Source of the DNA: UBA1479 sp002706405 | GTDB taxonomy: Bacteria > Pseudomonadota > Alphaproteobacteria > Rhodospirillales > Casp-alpha2 | Length of the DNA stretch: 64,000 nucleotides | Assembly (NCBI GenBank): GCA_963972255.1 | Contig: CAXATO010000012.1 | Coordinates: 1-64,000 of the forward strand | Reading direction: 5' to 3' | Part shown: in pieces, positions 48,605-60,305 of the stretch | Layout of the letters: the number at the start of each line of letters is the position of its first letter | Numbering within the stretch: the stretch's first letter is position 1 | Program-made: the position numbers and the translations under genes | The notes under the pieces: model-generated | Told to the model about the DNA's origin: nothing | The model's database searches: none | Seen by the model: only the letters and a program-made list of their open reading frames with translations

Positions 48605-49681
48605 TCAATAGGGGAACGGCCACTTTCTCAACTTTTCCCTCAAAATCTGCCACAGCCGGGCGAAGCCTTCGGGCTCGACGATCAGGAACACCACGATCAT
48701 CACGCCGAAGATGATTTCCTCGAGATGCTTTTGCAGGGCCGTGGAAATTTCCACGCCGATCATGGGCGGGAAGTTGGTCAGGAAGATCGGCATCAGAATG
48801 ATGAAGGCCGCGCCCATGATTGATCCGCCGATGGAACCGAGCCCGCCGATGATGATCATGAACAGCACCCGGAAGGATACGTTGGCCAGATCGAAGGCTT
48901 CGGTTTCCGCCGACCCAAGCCAGCAGAAGATCATCAGCGCCCCGGCGACGCCGCAGTAGAACGACGAAATGGCGAAGGCCAGCAGCTTGGTCTGCAGCGG
49001 ACGGATGCCGATGATTTCGGCCGCGATGTCCATGTCGCGGATCGCCATCCAGTTTCGCCCGATGCGCCCGCGCACCAGGTTCTTGGCGAACCAGGCGAAG
49101 ACGATCAGGAAGGTCAGGCAGACGATGTAGCGCGCTTCGGCCGAGGCCGAGGGACCGGTGACCAGGATGCCGAAGATTTCCCGGGGCGGGGCGGTGATGG
49201 TGCCCGAGGGGTTGTCGTTGTAGAACCAGCCCACCTTGTTGAACAGCCACAGAATGAAGAACTGCGCCGCCAGTGTCGCGACCGCCAGGTAGAATCCCTT
49301 GATGCGCAGCGACGGCAGGCCGAACAGCACGCCGACGGCGGCCGCGCAGCCGCCCGACAACAGGATGGCGACGATGATGTTCATGCCTTCGATGTTGGTG
49401 GTCAGCTTGTAGCAGGCATAGGCGCCGACGGCGGCGAAGGCACCGGTGCCGAGCGATATCTGCCCCGCGTAGCCCATCAGGATGTTGAGGCCGATCGCCA
49501 TCAGGGCGAACACCAGGAACTGAATGAAGATCGCCTGCAGCCAGTATTCATCGGCGAAGAACGGCACCGCATAGGCGGCGATGATCACCAGCAGTACGGC
49601 GACCTTGTCCTGAAAAACCGGGAACAGGGCCTGGTCGCCCTGGTAGGTGGTCTTGAACTGGCCGGCTTCTCTGTAAAACAT
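48605..49681 (-). CDS. livM: Branched-chain-type ABC transporter permease LivM
   Basis: Predicted 358-residue permease with about ten membrane helices. Contains LNILMGYAGQISLGTGAFAA, the conserved LivM block, and LGSIGGSIMGAAFIIL near the end. 15 bases after livH. Substrate specificity unknown. Confidence 0.94.
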   Translation of the reverse strand: MFYREAGQFKTTYQGDQALFPVFQDKVAVLLVIIAAYAVPFFADEYWLQAIFIQFLVFALMAIGLNILMGYAGQISLGTGAFAAVGAYACYKLTTNIEGMNIIVAILLSGGCAAAVGVLFGLPSLRIKGFYLAVATLAAQFFILWLFNKVGWFYNDNPSGTITAPPREIFGILVTGPSASAEARYIVCLTFLIVFAWFAKNLVRGRIGRNWMAIRDMDIAAEIIGIRPLQTKLLAFAISSFYCGVAGALMIFCWLGSAETEAFDLANVSFRVLFMIIIGGLGSIGGSIMGAAFIILMPIFLTNFPPMIGVEISTALQKHLEEIIFGVMIVVFLIVEPEGFARLWQILREKLRKWPFPY

Positions 49682-49696
49682 CTGTCCGGTCTCTCC

Positions 49697-50638
49697 CTAC
49701 ACGCGCTCGATGATTTTTTCGCCGAACAATCCCTGGGGTCGGAACACCAGGAACGCGAGGGCGAGCATGTAGGCGAACCAGTTTTCGATGGCGCCCCCGA
49801 GGGCCGGGCCCCAGAAACCTTCCGCCACTTTTTCGCCGACGCCGATGATCAGGCCGCCGACGATGGCGCCGGGGACCGAGGTAAAGCCGCCCAGGATCAG
49901 CACCGGCAGGGCCTTGAGCGCGATCAGCGACAGCGAGAACTGGACCCCCGACTTGGCCCCCCAGACGATGCCGGCGACCAATGCCACGATGCCGGCGATG
50001 GTCCACACGGCGATCCAGATGGTCTTCAAGGGAATGCCGACGGACAGGGCCGCCTGGTGGTCGTCGGCGACGGCGCGAAGCGCCCGGCCCATGGGGGTCT
50101 TCTGAAAGAACACGGCAAGCGTGATTACCAGGAGTGCGCCGATGACGGCGGCGGTCACGTCGAAGGTGTTGAGCAGGATTTTGCCGCCGAGAATGTCGAA
50201 CGGCTGGTCCGGAATGCCGATTTCCAGGCGCTTGACGTCCGAGCCCCAGACCAGTTGCCCCGTGCCTTCCAGGATGAAGTTGAGGCCGATCGTCGCCATG
50301 AACAGGATCAGGCCTTCCTGATTGACGAGATGGCGCAGCATGAAGCGTTCGACCAGGAAGGCGAGGGCGACCATGGTCGCGACGGTGAAGATCAACGCCG
50401 CCCACAGCGGCAGGCCGTGTTCCATCAGGCCGACCAGCGTCAACGCGGAGAACAGCACCATGGCGCCCTGGGCGAAGTTGAACATGCCGGACGCCTTGAA
50501 GATCAGGACGAAACCGAGCGCGACCAGGGAATAGAGGACCCCCGTGGACAGCCCCACCAGCACCAGTTCCATGAAAAAGAACGGGCTTTCCCATATCTCG
50601 ATGAAGGGGGTGACGAAGATCGATTCGAGAAATTCCAT
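49697..50638 (-). CDS. livH: Branched-chain-type ABC transporter permease LivH
   Basis: Predicted 313-residue permease with about eight membrane helices. Typical blocks: LVLVGLSTGVLYSLVALGFV, GMFNFAQGAMVLFSA, and AVADDHQAALSVGIPL (the EAA-like loop). LGGFTSVPGAIVGGLIIG follows. Partner of LivM; 21 bases after livG. Confidence 0.94.
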   Translation of the reverse strand: MEFLESIFVTPFIEIWESPFFFMELVLVGLSTGVLYSLVALGFVLIFKASGMFNFAQGAMVLFSALTLVGLMEHGLPLWAALIFTVATMVALAFLVERFMLRHLVNQEGLILFMATIGLNFILEGTGQLVWGSDVKRLEIGIPDQPFDILGGKILLNTFDVTAAVIGALLVITLAVFFQKTPMGRALRAVADDHQAALSVGIPLKTIWIAVWTIAGIVALVAGIVWGAKSGVQFSLSLIALKALPVLILGGFTSVPGAIVGGLIIGVGEKVAEGFWGPALGGAIENWFAYMLALAFLVFRPQGLFGEKIIERV

Positions 50639-50659
50639 AGGCGTTGTTCCCCCCGCGCC

Positions 50660-51469
50660 CTATTCGTGGCTGACGCCCAGATAGGCGTCGATCACGTCTT
50701 GGTTGCGCTTGACCTCGTCCGGCGTGCCGTCGGCCAGTTTCTTGCCGTAGTCCAGCACGACGACCCGGTCGGATATGTCCATGACCACGCTCATGTCGTG
50801 TTCGATCAGGACGATGGTGGTGCCGTATTCGTCGTTCACGTCGAGGATGTAGCGGACCATGTCCTCTTTCTCTTCGTGGTTCATGCCGGCCATGGGCTCG
50901 TCGAGCAGCAACAGGTCCGGTTCCGCGGCGAGGGCGCGGCCAAGCTCCACCCGCTTCTGCAGGCCGTAGGGCAGGCGGCCCACGGGGGTCTTGCGGATCG
51001 CCTCGATCTCCAGGAAATCGATGACCTCTTCCGCCTTGGCGCGGTGCTCCAGTTCCTCGCGGAGTGCCGGTCCGTAATAGAGCGCCTGCCAGAACAGGTT
51101 GCGTTTCATCTTCAGCCCGCGCCCGGTCATGATGTTGTCGAGCGTCGACATACCCTTGAACAGGGCGATGTTCTGGAACGTGCGGGCGATGCCTTCCTCG
51201 GCCGCCTCGTAGGACTTGGCCGTGTCGCGGCGCTTGCCCTTGTAGGTGATGGTGCCTTCCTGCGGATGATAGAAGCCGTTGATGCAGTTCAGCATGGACG
51301 ACTTGCCGGCCCCGTTGGGCCCGATGATGGCGAGAATCTCGTGCTCGCGCACGTCGAACGAGATGTTGTCGAGCGCGCGCACGCCGCCGAACGACAGCGA
51401 CACGTTCTCCACCTTCATGATGACGTCGCCGATGACGCGTCCGGTGGGTGTCTGGGGGCCGTCCGGCAT
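50660..51469 (-). CDS. livG: Branched-chain-type ABC transporter ATPase LivG
   Basis: Predicted 269-residue ATPase: Walker A IIGPNGAGKSSMLNCINGFY, LPYGLQKRVELGRALA as signature, Walker B LLLLDEPMAGMNHEE, and H-switch VLIEHDMSVV. The C terminus has the extended LivG tail (DEVKRNQDVIDAYLG). 37 bases after the acyl-CoA synthetase gene. Confidence 0.94.
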   Translation of the reverse strand: MPDGPQTPTGRVIGDVIMKVENVSLSFGGVRALDNISFDVREHEILAIIGPNGAGKSSMLNCINGFYHPQEGTITYKGKRRDTAKSYEAAEEGIARTFQNIALFKGMSTLDNIMTGRGLKMKRNLFWQALYYGPALREELEHRAKAEEVIDFLEIEAIRKTPVGRLPYGLQKRVELGRALAAEPDLLLLDEPMAGMNHEEKEDMVRYILDVNDEYGTTIVLIEHDMSVVMDISDRVVVLDYGKKLADGTPDEVKRNQDVIDAYLGVSHE

Positions 51470-51506
51470 GTCCTGTCCCTTCCTCCTGCGTCGCCGTCGT
51501 TGCCGT

Positions 51507-53468
51507 TCAGGCCGCGGCTTGTGTTGACCCGGGCGGGATGACCCGGGCCTCTCGGATTGTCAGATCGGCGTGAATGGTGTCCGTGCGGCCGTCCTCGAAG
51601 GTCACGGTCGCGGTCACTTCGCAATGGTCGCGGTCGGAGTAGAGTGCCGTGATCAGGTCGTCATAACGCTCGGCGATGATGTTGCGCCGCACCTTGCGGG
51701 TGCGCGTCAACTCGCCGTCGTCGGCGTCCAGTTCCTTGTGCAGGATCAGGAACCGCTTGATCTGCGATCCCGCCAGCTTGTCGTCCTGGGCCAGGTCGGC
51801 ATTGACCTTGTCGACGCAGTCGGCGATCAACTCCAGAACCTCGGGACGCCCGGCCAGGTCCGTGTAGCCTGTGTAGGCAAGGCCCCGGCGCTCGGCCCAG
51901 TTGCCGACCGCTTCCAGGTCCATGTTGATGAACGCCGCGACATAATCCCGTCCGTCGCCGAAGGTCACGGCCTCGGACACGAAGGGGAAGAACTTCAATT
52001 TGTTTTCCAGGTATTTGGGCGCGAACAGGGTGCCGTCCGTGAGCTTGCCCACGTCCTTGGCCCGGTCGATGATCTTGAGATGCCCGTCGGCGTCCAGGAA
52101 CCCGGCGTCACCCGTATGGACCCAGCCGTCGGCGGTTTTGGTGTCCGCCGTCGCCGTGTCGTCCTTGTAGTAGGCCTGGAACACGCCGGGGCTTTTGAAC
52201 AGAACCTCGCCCGTATCGGCGACGCGGATATCGACCCCGGGAGCCGGCACGCCCACGGAATCGGAGCGGATGTCGCCGTTGGGCTGGATGGTGATGAACA
52301 CGGATGCCTCGGTCGAGCCGTACAGCTGCTTCAGGTTGAGGCCGAGCGAGCGGTAGAAATCGAAGATGTCGGGGCCGATGGCCTCGCCCGCCGTATAGCC
52401 GAGCCGCATGCGCGTCAGGCCCAGAACGTTCTTCAGAGGGGCATAGACCAGGAGGTCGCCCAACCAGTATTTGACGCGGTCCGCGATGGGGACCGGCTTG
52501 CCGTCCAGGATGTCGCGCCCGACCCGGCCCGCCAGATCCATGAAATAATGGAACATGCGCTGTTTCCAGGGGGCGGCGTCCTCGATCCGGATCATCACCG
52601 TGGTCAGGATGTTTTCGAAGATGCGCGGCGGCGCGAAGAAATAGGTCGGGCCGATCTCGCGCAGGTCCTCCAGCACCGTTTCGGCACTTTCCGGACAGGC
52701 GACGCAGAACCCGGTCGTGAAGGCCTGGGCGACCGAGAAAATATGATCGCCGACCCAGGCCATGGGCAGATAGGCGAGCATTTCGTCGTCGTCCGTCAGG
52801 CCTTCCCATTCGGCGGCGGCACGCGCCGTCTTGATCAGGTTGTCGGCGGTCAGCATGACCCCCTTGGGCCGGCCCGTGGTGCCCGAGGTATAGACCATGA
52901 TGGCCAGGTCCGCGCCGGCGCCCTTGGCGACCTCTTCGTCGAAGAAGCCGGGGGTGGCGGCGTCGAGGGCGCGGCCCTTGTCCTGCACCTCGGCGTAAAG
53001 GTGGAGGAAATCCTGTGTGTAATGGCGCATGCCGCGCGGGAAATGATAGATGATCGTTTCCAGCAGGGGCAGGCGGTCCTTGATCTCCAGCAGCTTGTCG
53101 ACCTGCTCCTGGTTCTCGACCACGGCGAAGCGGCATTCCGCATGCGCCAGCACGTACTGCATCTCGTCGGCGACGGAATCCTGATAAATGGGCACCGGCA
53201 CGCCGCCCACGGCCTGGGCCGCCGGCATGGCCCAGTACAGATGGGGCCGGTTGTCGCCGATGATGGCCAACCGGTCGCCCCGTTTGAATCCCAACGCCGC
53301 CAGGCCACAGGCGAGTGCGCGGACCTCGTCGGCGACCTCGGACCATGTCCAGGTCTGCCAGATCCCGTAGTCTTTTTCGCGGCTTGCGGGTTTGCCCCCC
53401 CGGATGCGCGCGTTCGCGGCCAACAGTTTGGGAAAAGTGTCTAGGCCCGCCGCATGATCGCCGGACAT
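51507..53468 (-). CDS. AMP-dependent acyl-CoA synthetase (long-chain/FadD15-like)
   Basis: Predicted 653-residue adenylate-forming enzyme. P-loop is YTSGTTGRPKGVMLT; further motifs YGSTEAS, GWVHTGDAGFLDADGHLKII and RAKDVGKLTDGT. It resembles long-chain acyl-CoA synthetases of the FadD15/AMP-forming type rather than PaaK. First gene of the operon with livGHMKF and the PaaK-like gene, so imported carboxylic acids are probably activated here. The 420 bp upstream gap likely contains its promoter. Confidence 0.92.
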   Translation of the reverse strand: MSGDHAAGLDTFPKLLAANARIRGGKPASREKDYGIWQTWTWSEVADEVRALACGLAALGFKRGDRLAIIGDNRPHLYWAMPAAQAVGGVPVPIYQDSVADEMQYVLAHAECRFAVVENQEQVDKLLEIKDRLPLLETIIYHFPRGMRHYTQDFLHLYAEVQDKGRALDAATPGFFDEEVAKGAGADLAIMVYTSGTTGRPKGVMLTADNLIKTARAAAEWEGLTDDDEMLAYLPMAWVGDHIFSVAQAFTTGFCVACPESAETVLEDLREIGPTYFFAPPRIFENILTTVMIRIEDAAPWKQRMFHYFMDLAGRVGRDILDGKPVPIADRVKYWLGDLLVYAPLKNVLGLTRMRLGYTAGEAIGPDIFDFYRSLGLNLKQLYGSTEASVFITIQPNGDIRSDSVGVPAPGVDIRVADTGEVLFKSPGVFQAYYKDDTATADTKTADGWVHTGDAGFLDADGHLKIIDRAKDVGKLTDGTLFAPKYLENKLKFFPFVSEAVTFGDGRDYVAAFINMDLEAVGNWAERRGLAYTGYTDLAGRPEVLELIADCVDKVNADLAQDDKLAGSQIKRFLILHKELDADDGELTRTRKVRRNIIAERYDDLITALYSDRDHCEVTATVTFEDGRTDTIHADLTIREARVIPPGSTQAAA

Positions 53469-53707
53469 CGATGTCTCCCTGTAAATCCTCAGCCTTCTTA
53501 ATTCAGATGTGCTTTAGGATTTTTCTTATGTTCGTCGCCTCTTGCCGAGCGCTATGGGAAATAGGATGCAGATTGCCCTGAAAGACGCAAGCCGAAATGT
53601 CCCGGGGCTGAACACATATGTATGATCATCCGCGGTTGACGCTGCGTCATCTTACGGTCCCGCGAGGTCCGATGCGGGGACAATCATCCCCGTTGGCGCC
53701 ACGCTGA

Positions 53708-53723
53708 CCACCGCATGCGGTGG
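53708..53723. promoter_or_regulatory. 16-bp perfect palindrome
   Basis: CCACCGCATGCGGTGG with no spacer, followed by TATAAA on the plus strand. It is 239 bp upstream of the synthetase start on the minus strand. It may be an operator for a dimeric regulator; no gene begins on the plus strand nearby. Confidence 0.4.
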
Positions 53724-53789
53724 ATATAAAGGGGGATTGCGGTACCGCTGCGCTTTGTGCGCCGGCGGCGCCGCTGAATTCAGGGAGCG

Positions 53790-53831
53790 CCCGGTGAGAT
53801 GCGTTTCCGGACATCGGCGCATCTCACCGGG
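53790..53831 (-). terminator. 14-bp stem-loop downstream of acnB
   Basis: Arms 53790-53803 and 53818-53831 pair perfectly with a 14-nt loop, 58-99 nt after the acnB stop on the minus strand. No T-run follows, so if it terminates it needs Rho, or it serves as a stabilising or protein-binding 3' structure. Confidence 0.5.
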
Positions 53832-53888
53832 GCTTAAGCTCCCGCGCTAATTCTCGGCCAATAACGGTGCCGCGAACCTGATCGGCAC

Positions 53889-56654
53889 TTACGCCAGCGG
53901 CGGCGTGAACTTGGTCAGGTTGATGCCGTCCACCGCAGACTTGTATTCATCAACGCTGGGTGTCCGCCCGAGGATCGTCGACAGCACCACGACCGGGGTC
54001 GACGCCAACAGCGACTCCCCTTTCTTTTCGTCGGAGTCGGCCACGACCCGGCCCTGGAACAGGCGGGTCGACGTCGCCATGACCGTATCGCCCTTTTCCG
54101 CCTTTTCCTGGTTGCCCATGCACAGGTTGCAACCGGGACGCTCCAGATAAAGGGTGTTCTCGTAGGATTTACGCGCCTCGGTCTTGGGGGACGTGTCGTC
54201 GAATTCGAACCCGGCGTATTTTTGCAGGATTTCCCAGTCACCTTCCGCCTTCAACTCATCGACGATGTTGTAGGTCGGCGGGGCGACAACCAGGGGCGCG
54301 TTGAACTCGATCTTACCGTTGGCTTTCTCCAGGTTCCGGAACATTTGCGCGACGATGTTCAGGTCGCCCTTGTGAACCATGCAGGAGCCGACGAAGCCCA
54401 GATCGACTTTCTTGTTGCCGCCGTAATAGGAAATCGGGCGGATGGTGTCGTGCGTATAGCGTTTCGCGACATCGATGTTGTCGACGTCGGGGTCGGCGAT
54501 CATCGGCTCGTTGATCTGGTCCAGATCAACGACGACTTCCGCGTGGTATTTGGCGTTGTCGTCCGGGCGCAGCGCGGGCTGCTCTCCGGATTTGATTTGC
54601 GCAATACGCTTGTCCGCCTTGTCGATCAGCCCCTGAAGCATCCCCGACGGGATTTCCATGCCCTTGTCGATCATGATCTGAATGCGGGATTTGGCGATTT
54701 CCAGGGACTCGATCAGGGTTTCGTCATTGGAAATACAGATCGATGCCTTGGCCTTCATCTCGGCGGTCCAGTCGGTGAAGGTGAAGGCCTGGTCCGCCAG
54801 CAGCGTGCCGATGTGCACTTCGATGATGCGGCCCTGGAACACGTTTTCCCCGTCGAACTGGGCCAGCATCTGGGCCTGGGTCGCGTGAACCACGTCCCGG
54901 AAGTCCATGTGGTCGGCCATCTTGCCTTTGAAGGTCACTTTAACGGACTCGGGGACGGTGATGTTCGCCATGCCCAAGGCCAGGGCCAGCGCAACGGTGC
55001 CCGAGTCGGCCCCGAAGGCGACCCCTTTGGACATCCGGGTGTGCGAATCCCCGCCGATGATGATCGCCCGGTCGTCGACGGTGATGTCGTTCAGGACCTT
55101 GTGGATGACGTCCGTCATGGCCGGATAGACGCCTTTCGGGTCGCGGCCGGTGACCAGCCCGAACTTGTTCATGAAGGCCATGAGCTTGGGCGTATTGGCC
55201 TGCGCCTTCGTGTCCCACACGGAGGCCGTGTGACAGCCGGACTGGTAGGCGCCGTCCAGAACCGGGGAAATCACGGTCGCGGCCATGGCTTCCAGTTCCT
55301 GGACGGTCATCGGGCCGGTCGTGTCCTGGGAGCCGACGATGTTGACCTTCACCATGGCGTCGGAGCCGGCGTGCAGAACGGTTCCTTCCGGCACGCCTAC
55401 GGCGTTGTTGTTGAAGATTTTCTCGACCGCCGTAAGGCCTTGGCCCGGATGGGAAACCACCTTGGCGGGGGCGAAGACCGGCTTCGGCTTCACGCCCAGG
55501 GTTTCGGCAGCGAGGATCTGGAGCTTCTTGCCGAAGTCGATGGCATAGGAGCCGCCGGCCTTCATGAACTCGATCGCCTGCGGCGAGAAGGCCTTCGACA
55601 CGTCGGCCAGTTCTTCGGTGCCGTCTTCGTTCAGGAGCTTCTTGGCTTTCGTATCGATGGTCAGGGTCGTGCCCGTGGCGACGGAGTATTTTTCCTCCAG
55701 CACCGGGCTGCCGTCGTTATTGATGATGGCGTTGCCGTCCGAGTCCACCTTCTTGACCCAGTTCTTGAGGTCCAGGCCGATGCCGCCGGTGACGCCCACC
55801 GTGGTCTGGAAGATCGGCGAAATACCGTTGGTGCCGGCGACGATCGGCGCGATGTTGACGAACGGCACGTAGGGGCTGGCCTGCTCGCCCATCCAGAGGG
55901 CCACGTTGTTGATCCCGGACATGCGGGACGAGCCGACGCCCATGGTGCCTTTCTCGGCGATCAGCATCAGGCGCTTGCCGGGATGCTGAAGCTTGAGCGC
56001 CTGGATCTCTTTCTGGGCGGCTTCCGAGATGAAGCTCTTGCCGTGCAGTTCCCGGTCGGCGCGGGAATGCGCCTCGGCACCCGGGGACATCAGATCGGTG
56101 GAGATATCGCCTTCCGCCGCGACATAGGTCACGACGTCAATTTTGTCCTCGATGTCCGGCAACTTGGTGAAAAACTCGGCATCGGCGTAGCTTTGCAGGA
56201 TGTCCTTGGCAATCGGGTTTCCAGCCTTGTAGGCGGCCTGCAGCCGGTCCGTGTCCGCGTCGTACAGGAAGACCTGTGTTTTCAGAACTTCGGCCGCGGC
56301 CTTGGCGATCTCGGCATCGTCGCCCAGTGCCAGATCCAGCAGTACCCTGACCGACGGCCCGCCCTTCATGTGGGACAGGAGTTCGAACGCGAAGTCCCGC
56401 GTGATCTCCTTGACGTCGGCCTGGCCGAGAATGATCTCTTTGAGGAACGCCGCTTTGACGCCTGCCGCACTGGTCGTGCCCGGAAGGACGTTATAGATAA
56501 AGAACTTCAACGAGTCGTCCCGGTGGGCGTTCCCGGTGTCCTTGATCTGCGCGATCAGTTCTTCGACAAGTGCGCCGTCTTCGATCGGTTTCGGATGCAA
56601 ATCCTGCTTTTTACGTTCTTCGATTTCGGCCAAATAATCCGTGTACAAGCTCAT
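53889..56654 (-). CDS. acnB: Aconitate hydratase B
   Basis: Predicted 921-residue class B aconitase, longer than the ~865 residues of E. coli AcnB. It starts MSLYTDYLAEIEERKKQ, with the HEAT-like domain first, then the swivel domain, then the catalytic domains. Cluster ligands are Cys of VGSCMVHKGD and the pair in PGCNLCMGNQEKA. GGDSHTRMSKGVAFGADSG and STRLFQGRVVADSD are further active-site blocks. It converts citrate to isocitrate and may also act in the methylcitrate cycle. The ATG at 56654 is the start of homology; an upstream frame of 18 codons is not. Confidence 0.94.
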   Translation of the reverse strand: MSLYTDYLAEIEERKKQDLHPKPIEDGALVEELIAQIKDTGNAHRDDSLKFFIYNVLPGTTSAAGVKAAFLKEIILGQADVKEITRDFAFELLSHMKGGPSVRVLLDLALGDDAEIAKAAAEVLKTQVFLYDADTDRLQAAYKAGNPIAKDILQSYADAEFFTKLPDIEDKIDVVTYVAAEGDISTDLMSPGAEAHSRADRELHGKSFISEAAQKEIQALKLQHPGKRLMLIAEKGTMGVGSSRMSGINNVALWMGEQASPYVPFVNIAPIVAGTNGISPIFQTTVGVTGGIGLDLKNWVKKVDSDGNAIINNDGSPVLEEKYSVATGTTLTIDTKAKKLLNEDGTEELADVSKAFSPQAIEFMKAGGSYAIDFGKKLQILAAETLGVKPKPVFAPAKVVSHPGQGLTAVEKIFNNNAVGVPEGTVLHAGSDAMVKVNIVGSQDTTGPMTVQELEAMAATVISPVLDGAYQSGCHTASVWDTKAQANTPKLMAFMNKFGLVTGRDPKGVYPAMTDVIHKVLNDITVDDRAIIIGGDSHTRMSKGVAFGADSGTVALALALGMANITVPESVKVTFKGKMADHMDFRDVVHATQAQMLAQFDGENVFQGRIIEVHIGTLLADQAFTFTDWTAEMKAKASICISNDETLIESLEIAKSRIQIMIDKGMEIPSGMLQGLIDKADKRIAQIKSGEQPALRPDDNAKYHAEVVVDLDQINEPMIADPDVDNIDVAKRYTHDTIRPISYYGGNKKVDLGFVGSCMVHKGDLNIVAQMFRNLEKANGKIEFNAPLVVAPPTYNIVDELKAEGDWEILQKYAGFEFDDTSPKTEARKSYENTLYLERPGCNLCMGNQEKAEKGDTVMATSTRLFQGRVVADSDEKKGESLLASTPVVVLSTILGRTPSVDEYKSAVDGINLTKFTPPLA

Positions 56655-57153
56655 GATTGCTCCGCGATCCTGGGTGTTCTCGACAATTCGACGGCGGATC
56701 GAGTGCACGATCTCGCCGAAAAGGGCGCCGGGGATGGTTTAGTTTAGCCGAGTGCGGCTTGCAAGGTGAATCCAATTGCTTGATATGTTAGGGTTTAGTT
56801 CGATTTCATCCTGAAACAGCGGCCGTGCCGGGTTCAGACGAACACGGGGCGATCGGCTTGGAAATTTCTCCTTGCGTCTCCGCTCGGATGATCAGACTTA
56901 AAGGTCATTGAAACCATTGCCGTAGCGGTTTTCCGACAAGGGGTGCGGATGACCCGCCATCCTGGGAGCACGCCTGCATGGGATCCCCCGTTTGACATCG
57001 CGTCACGCTTGGACTGTTGCGTGGGCGTGAAGAGTTGTCCGCTTCCTGGTTGACCTGACCCACGGCGCACCTTAGCTATAGGCGAAAGGGGGGATTAGTG
57101 CTGTGTCCAGCATGCGCAAAATCATGCGCTAGCGCCAAGCGGAGGTTCCCCAT
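56655..57153. other. 499 bp divergent gap between acnB and acnA
   Basis: Contains the two aconitase promoters. For acnA, TTGACC at 57050-57055 is followed 17 bp on by TAGCTA. Close to the acnA start, GCGCA (57114-57118) and TGCGC (57125-57129) form a short hairpin with a 6-nt loop. For acnB, a possible TTGCAA-N17-TAAACC is near 56735-56775 on the minus strand. A minus frame at 56834-57070 is Arg/Ser-rich and not credited. Confidence 0.5.
57050..57078 (+). promoter_or_regulatory. Putative acnA promoter
   Basis: TTGACC (57050-57055), 17-bp spacer, TAGCTA (57073-57078). The -35 is good and the -10 poor. 76 bp from the -10 to the ATG leaves room for a structured leader. Confidence 0.4.
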
Positions 57154-59841
<2,688 letters not shown>

Positions 59842-59863
59842 GGATCACGAGATCGAACGGACG

Positions 59864-59891
59864 AGGCCGGCCCGGTTGGGCCGGCCTTTTT
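59864..59891 (+). terminator. Intrinsic terminator of acnA
   Basis: A perfect 10-bp stem (59864-59873 with 59878-59887), GGTT loop, then TTTT to 59891, 23 nt after the acnA stop. Confidence 0.93.
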
Positions 59892-60071
59892 CGTATGCTC
59901 GGGGCCCCTCGCATTGCCGCCGGACTTTCACCGGCCTGTCATCGCGCGTTCATCTTGAAAACCTATGGTCCCGGCGAGCGGCAAGGGCGGCCGGACCTGG
60001 GAACACGGGGCTTCGGTTCGCCTGACGGCCGATGTCATTATCCGAATGCGGCCAATGAGGAGTCCCGCGCG

Positions 60072-60272
60072 ATGAACGACGTGGCAATGATGTCTCGATA
60101 CGACCCGACCCCCCGGCGCGAGCCGCAGATGGACGAGGTTCTGAGCGACCCCGTGGTGCATCTGGTCATGGCGCGCGACGGCGTCACGTTGGACGAAGTG
60201 CGCGACGTGGTGTCGTCGGCGAGGGCACGCCTTCTGGTCCGCCAGATGCTGGCGGCGGAAAGCTCCTTTTAA
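60072..60272 (+). CDS. 66-residue conserved-type small protein
   Basis: Begins MNDVAMMSRYDPTPRREPQM and continues DEVLSDPVVHLVMARDGVTL, ending with a helical RARLLVRQMLAAESSF. AGGAG lies about 10 bases before the ATG. Cytoplasmic, no Cys. The DPVVHLVMARDGV core suggests a conserved alphaproteobacterial small protein, but no function is known to me. It is tail to tail with htpG. Confidence 0.65.
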   Translation: MNDVAMMSRYDPTPRREPQMDEVLSDPVVHLVMARDGVTLDEVRDVVSSARARLLVRQMLAAESSF

Positions 60273-60305
60273 GGAAGATTCCCCGGGATCACGGCCTGGC
60301 CGCGA

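Larger units (their letters stand above)
53469..53888. other. 420 bp gap between acnB and the ligase-transport operon
   Basis: Holds the promoter of the synthetase/liv operon (minus) and the 3' region of acnB. Seen: a perfect 16-bp palindrome CCACCGCATGCGGTGG at 53708-53723, next to TATAAA (53726-53731), and the long hairpin at 53790-53831. No coding frame supported. Confidence 0.55.

Noticed and set aside
54222..56747. 841-codon plus-strand frame antisense to acnB
   Set aside because: No recognisable domain; acnB explains this DNA.
56834..57070. 78-codon minus-strand frame in the acnA/acnB gap
   Set aside because: Arg/Ser-rich and without ribosome site; it covers the likely promoter of acnA.
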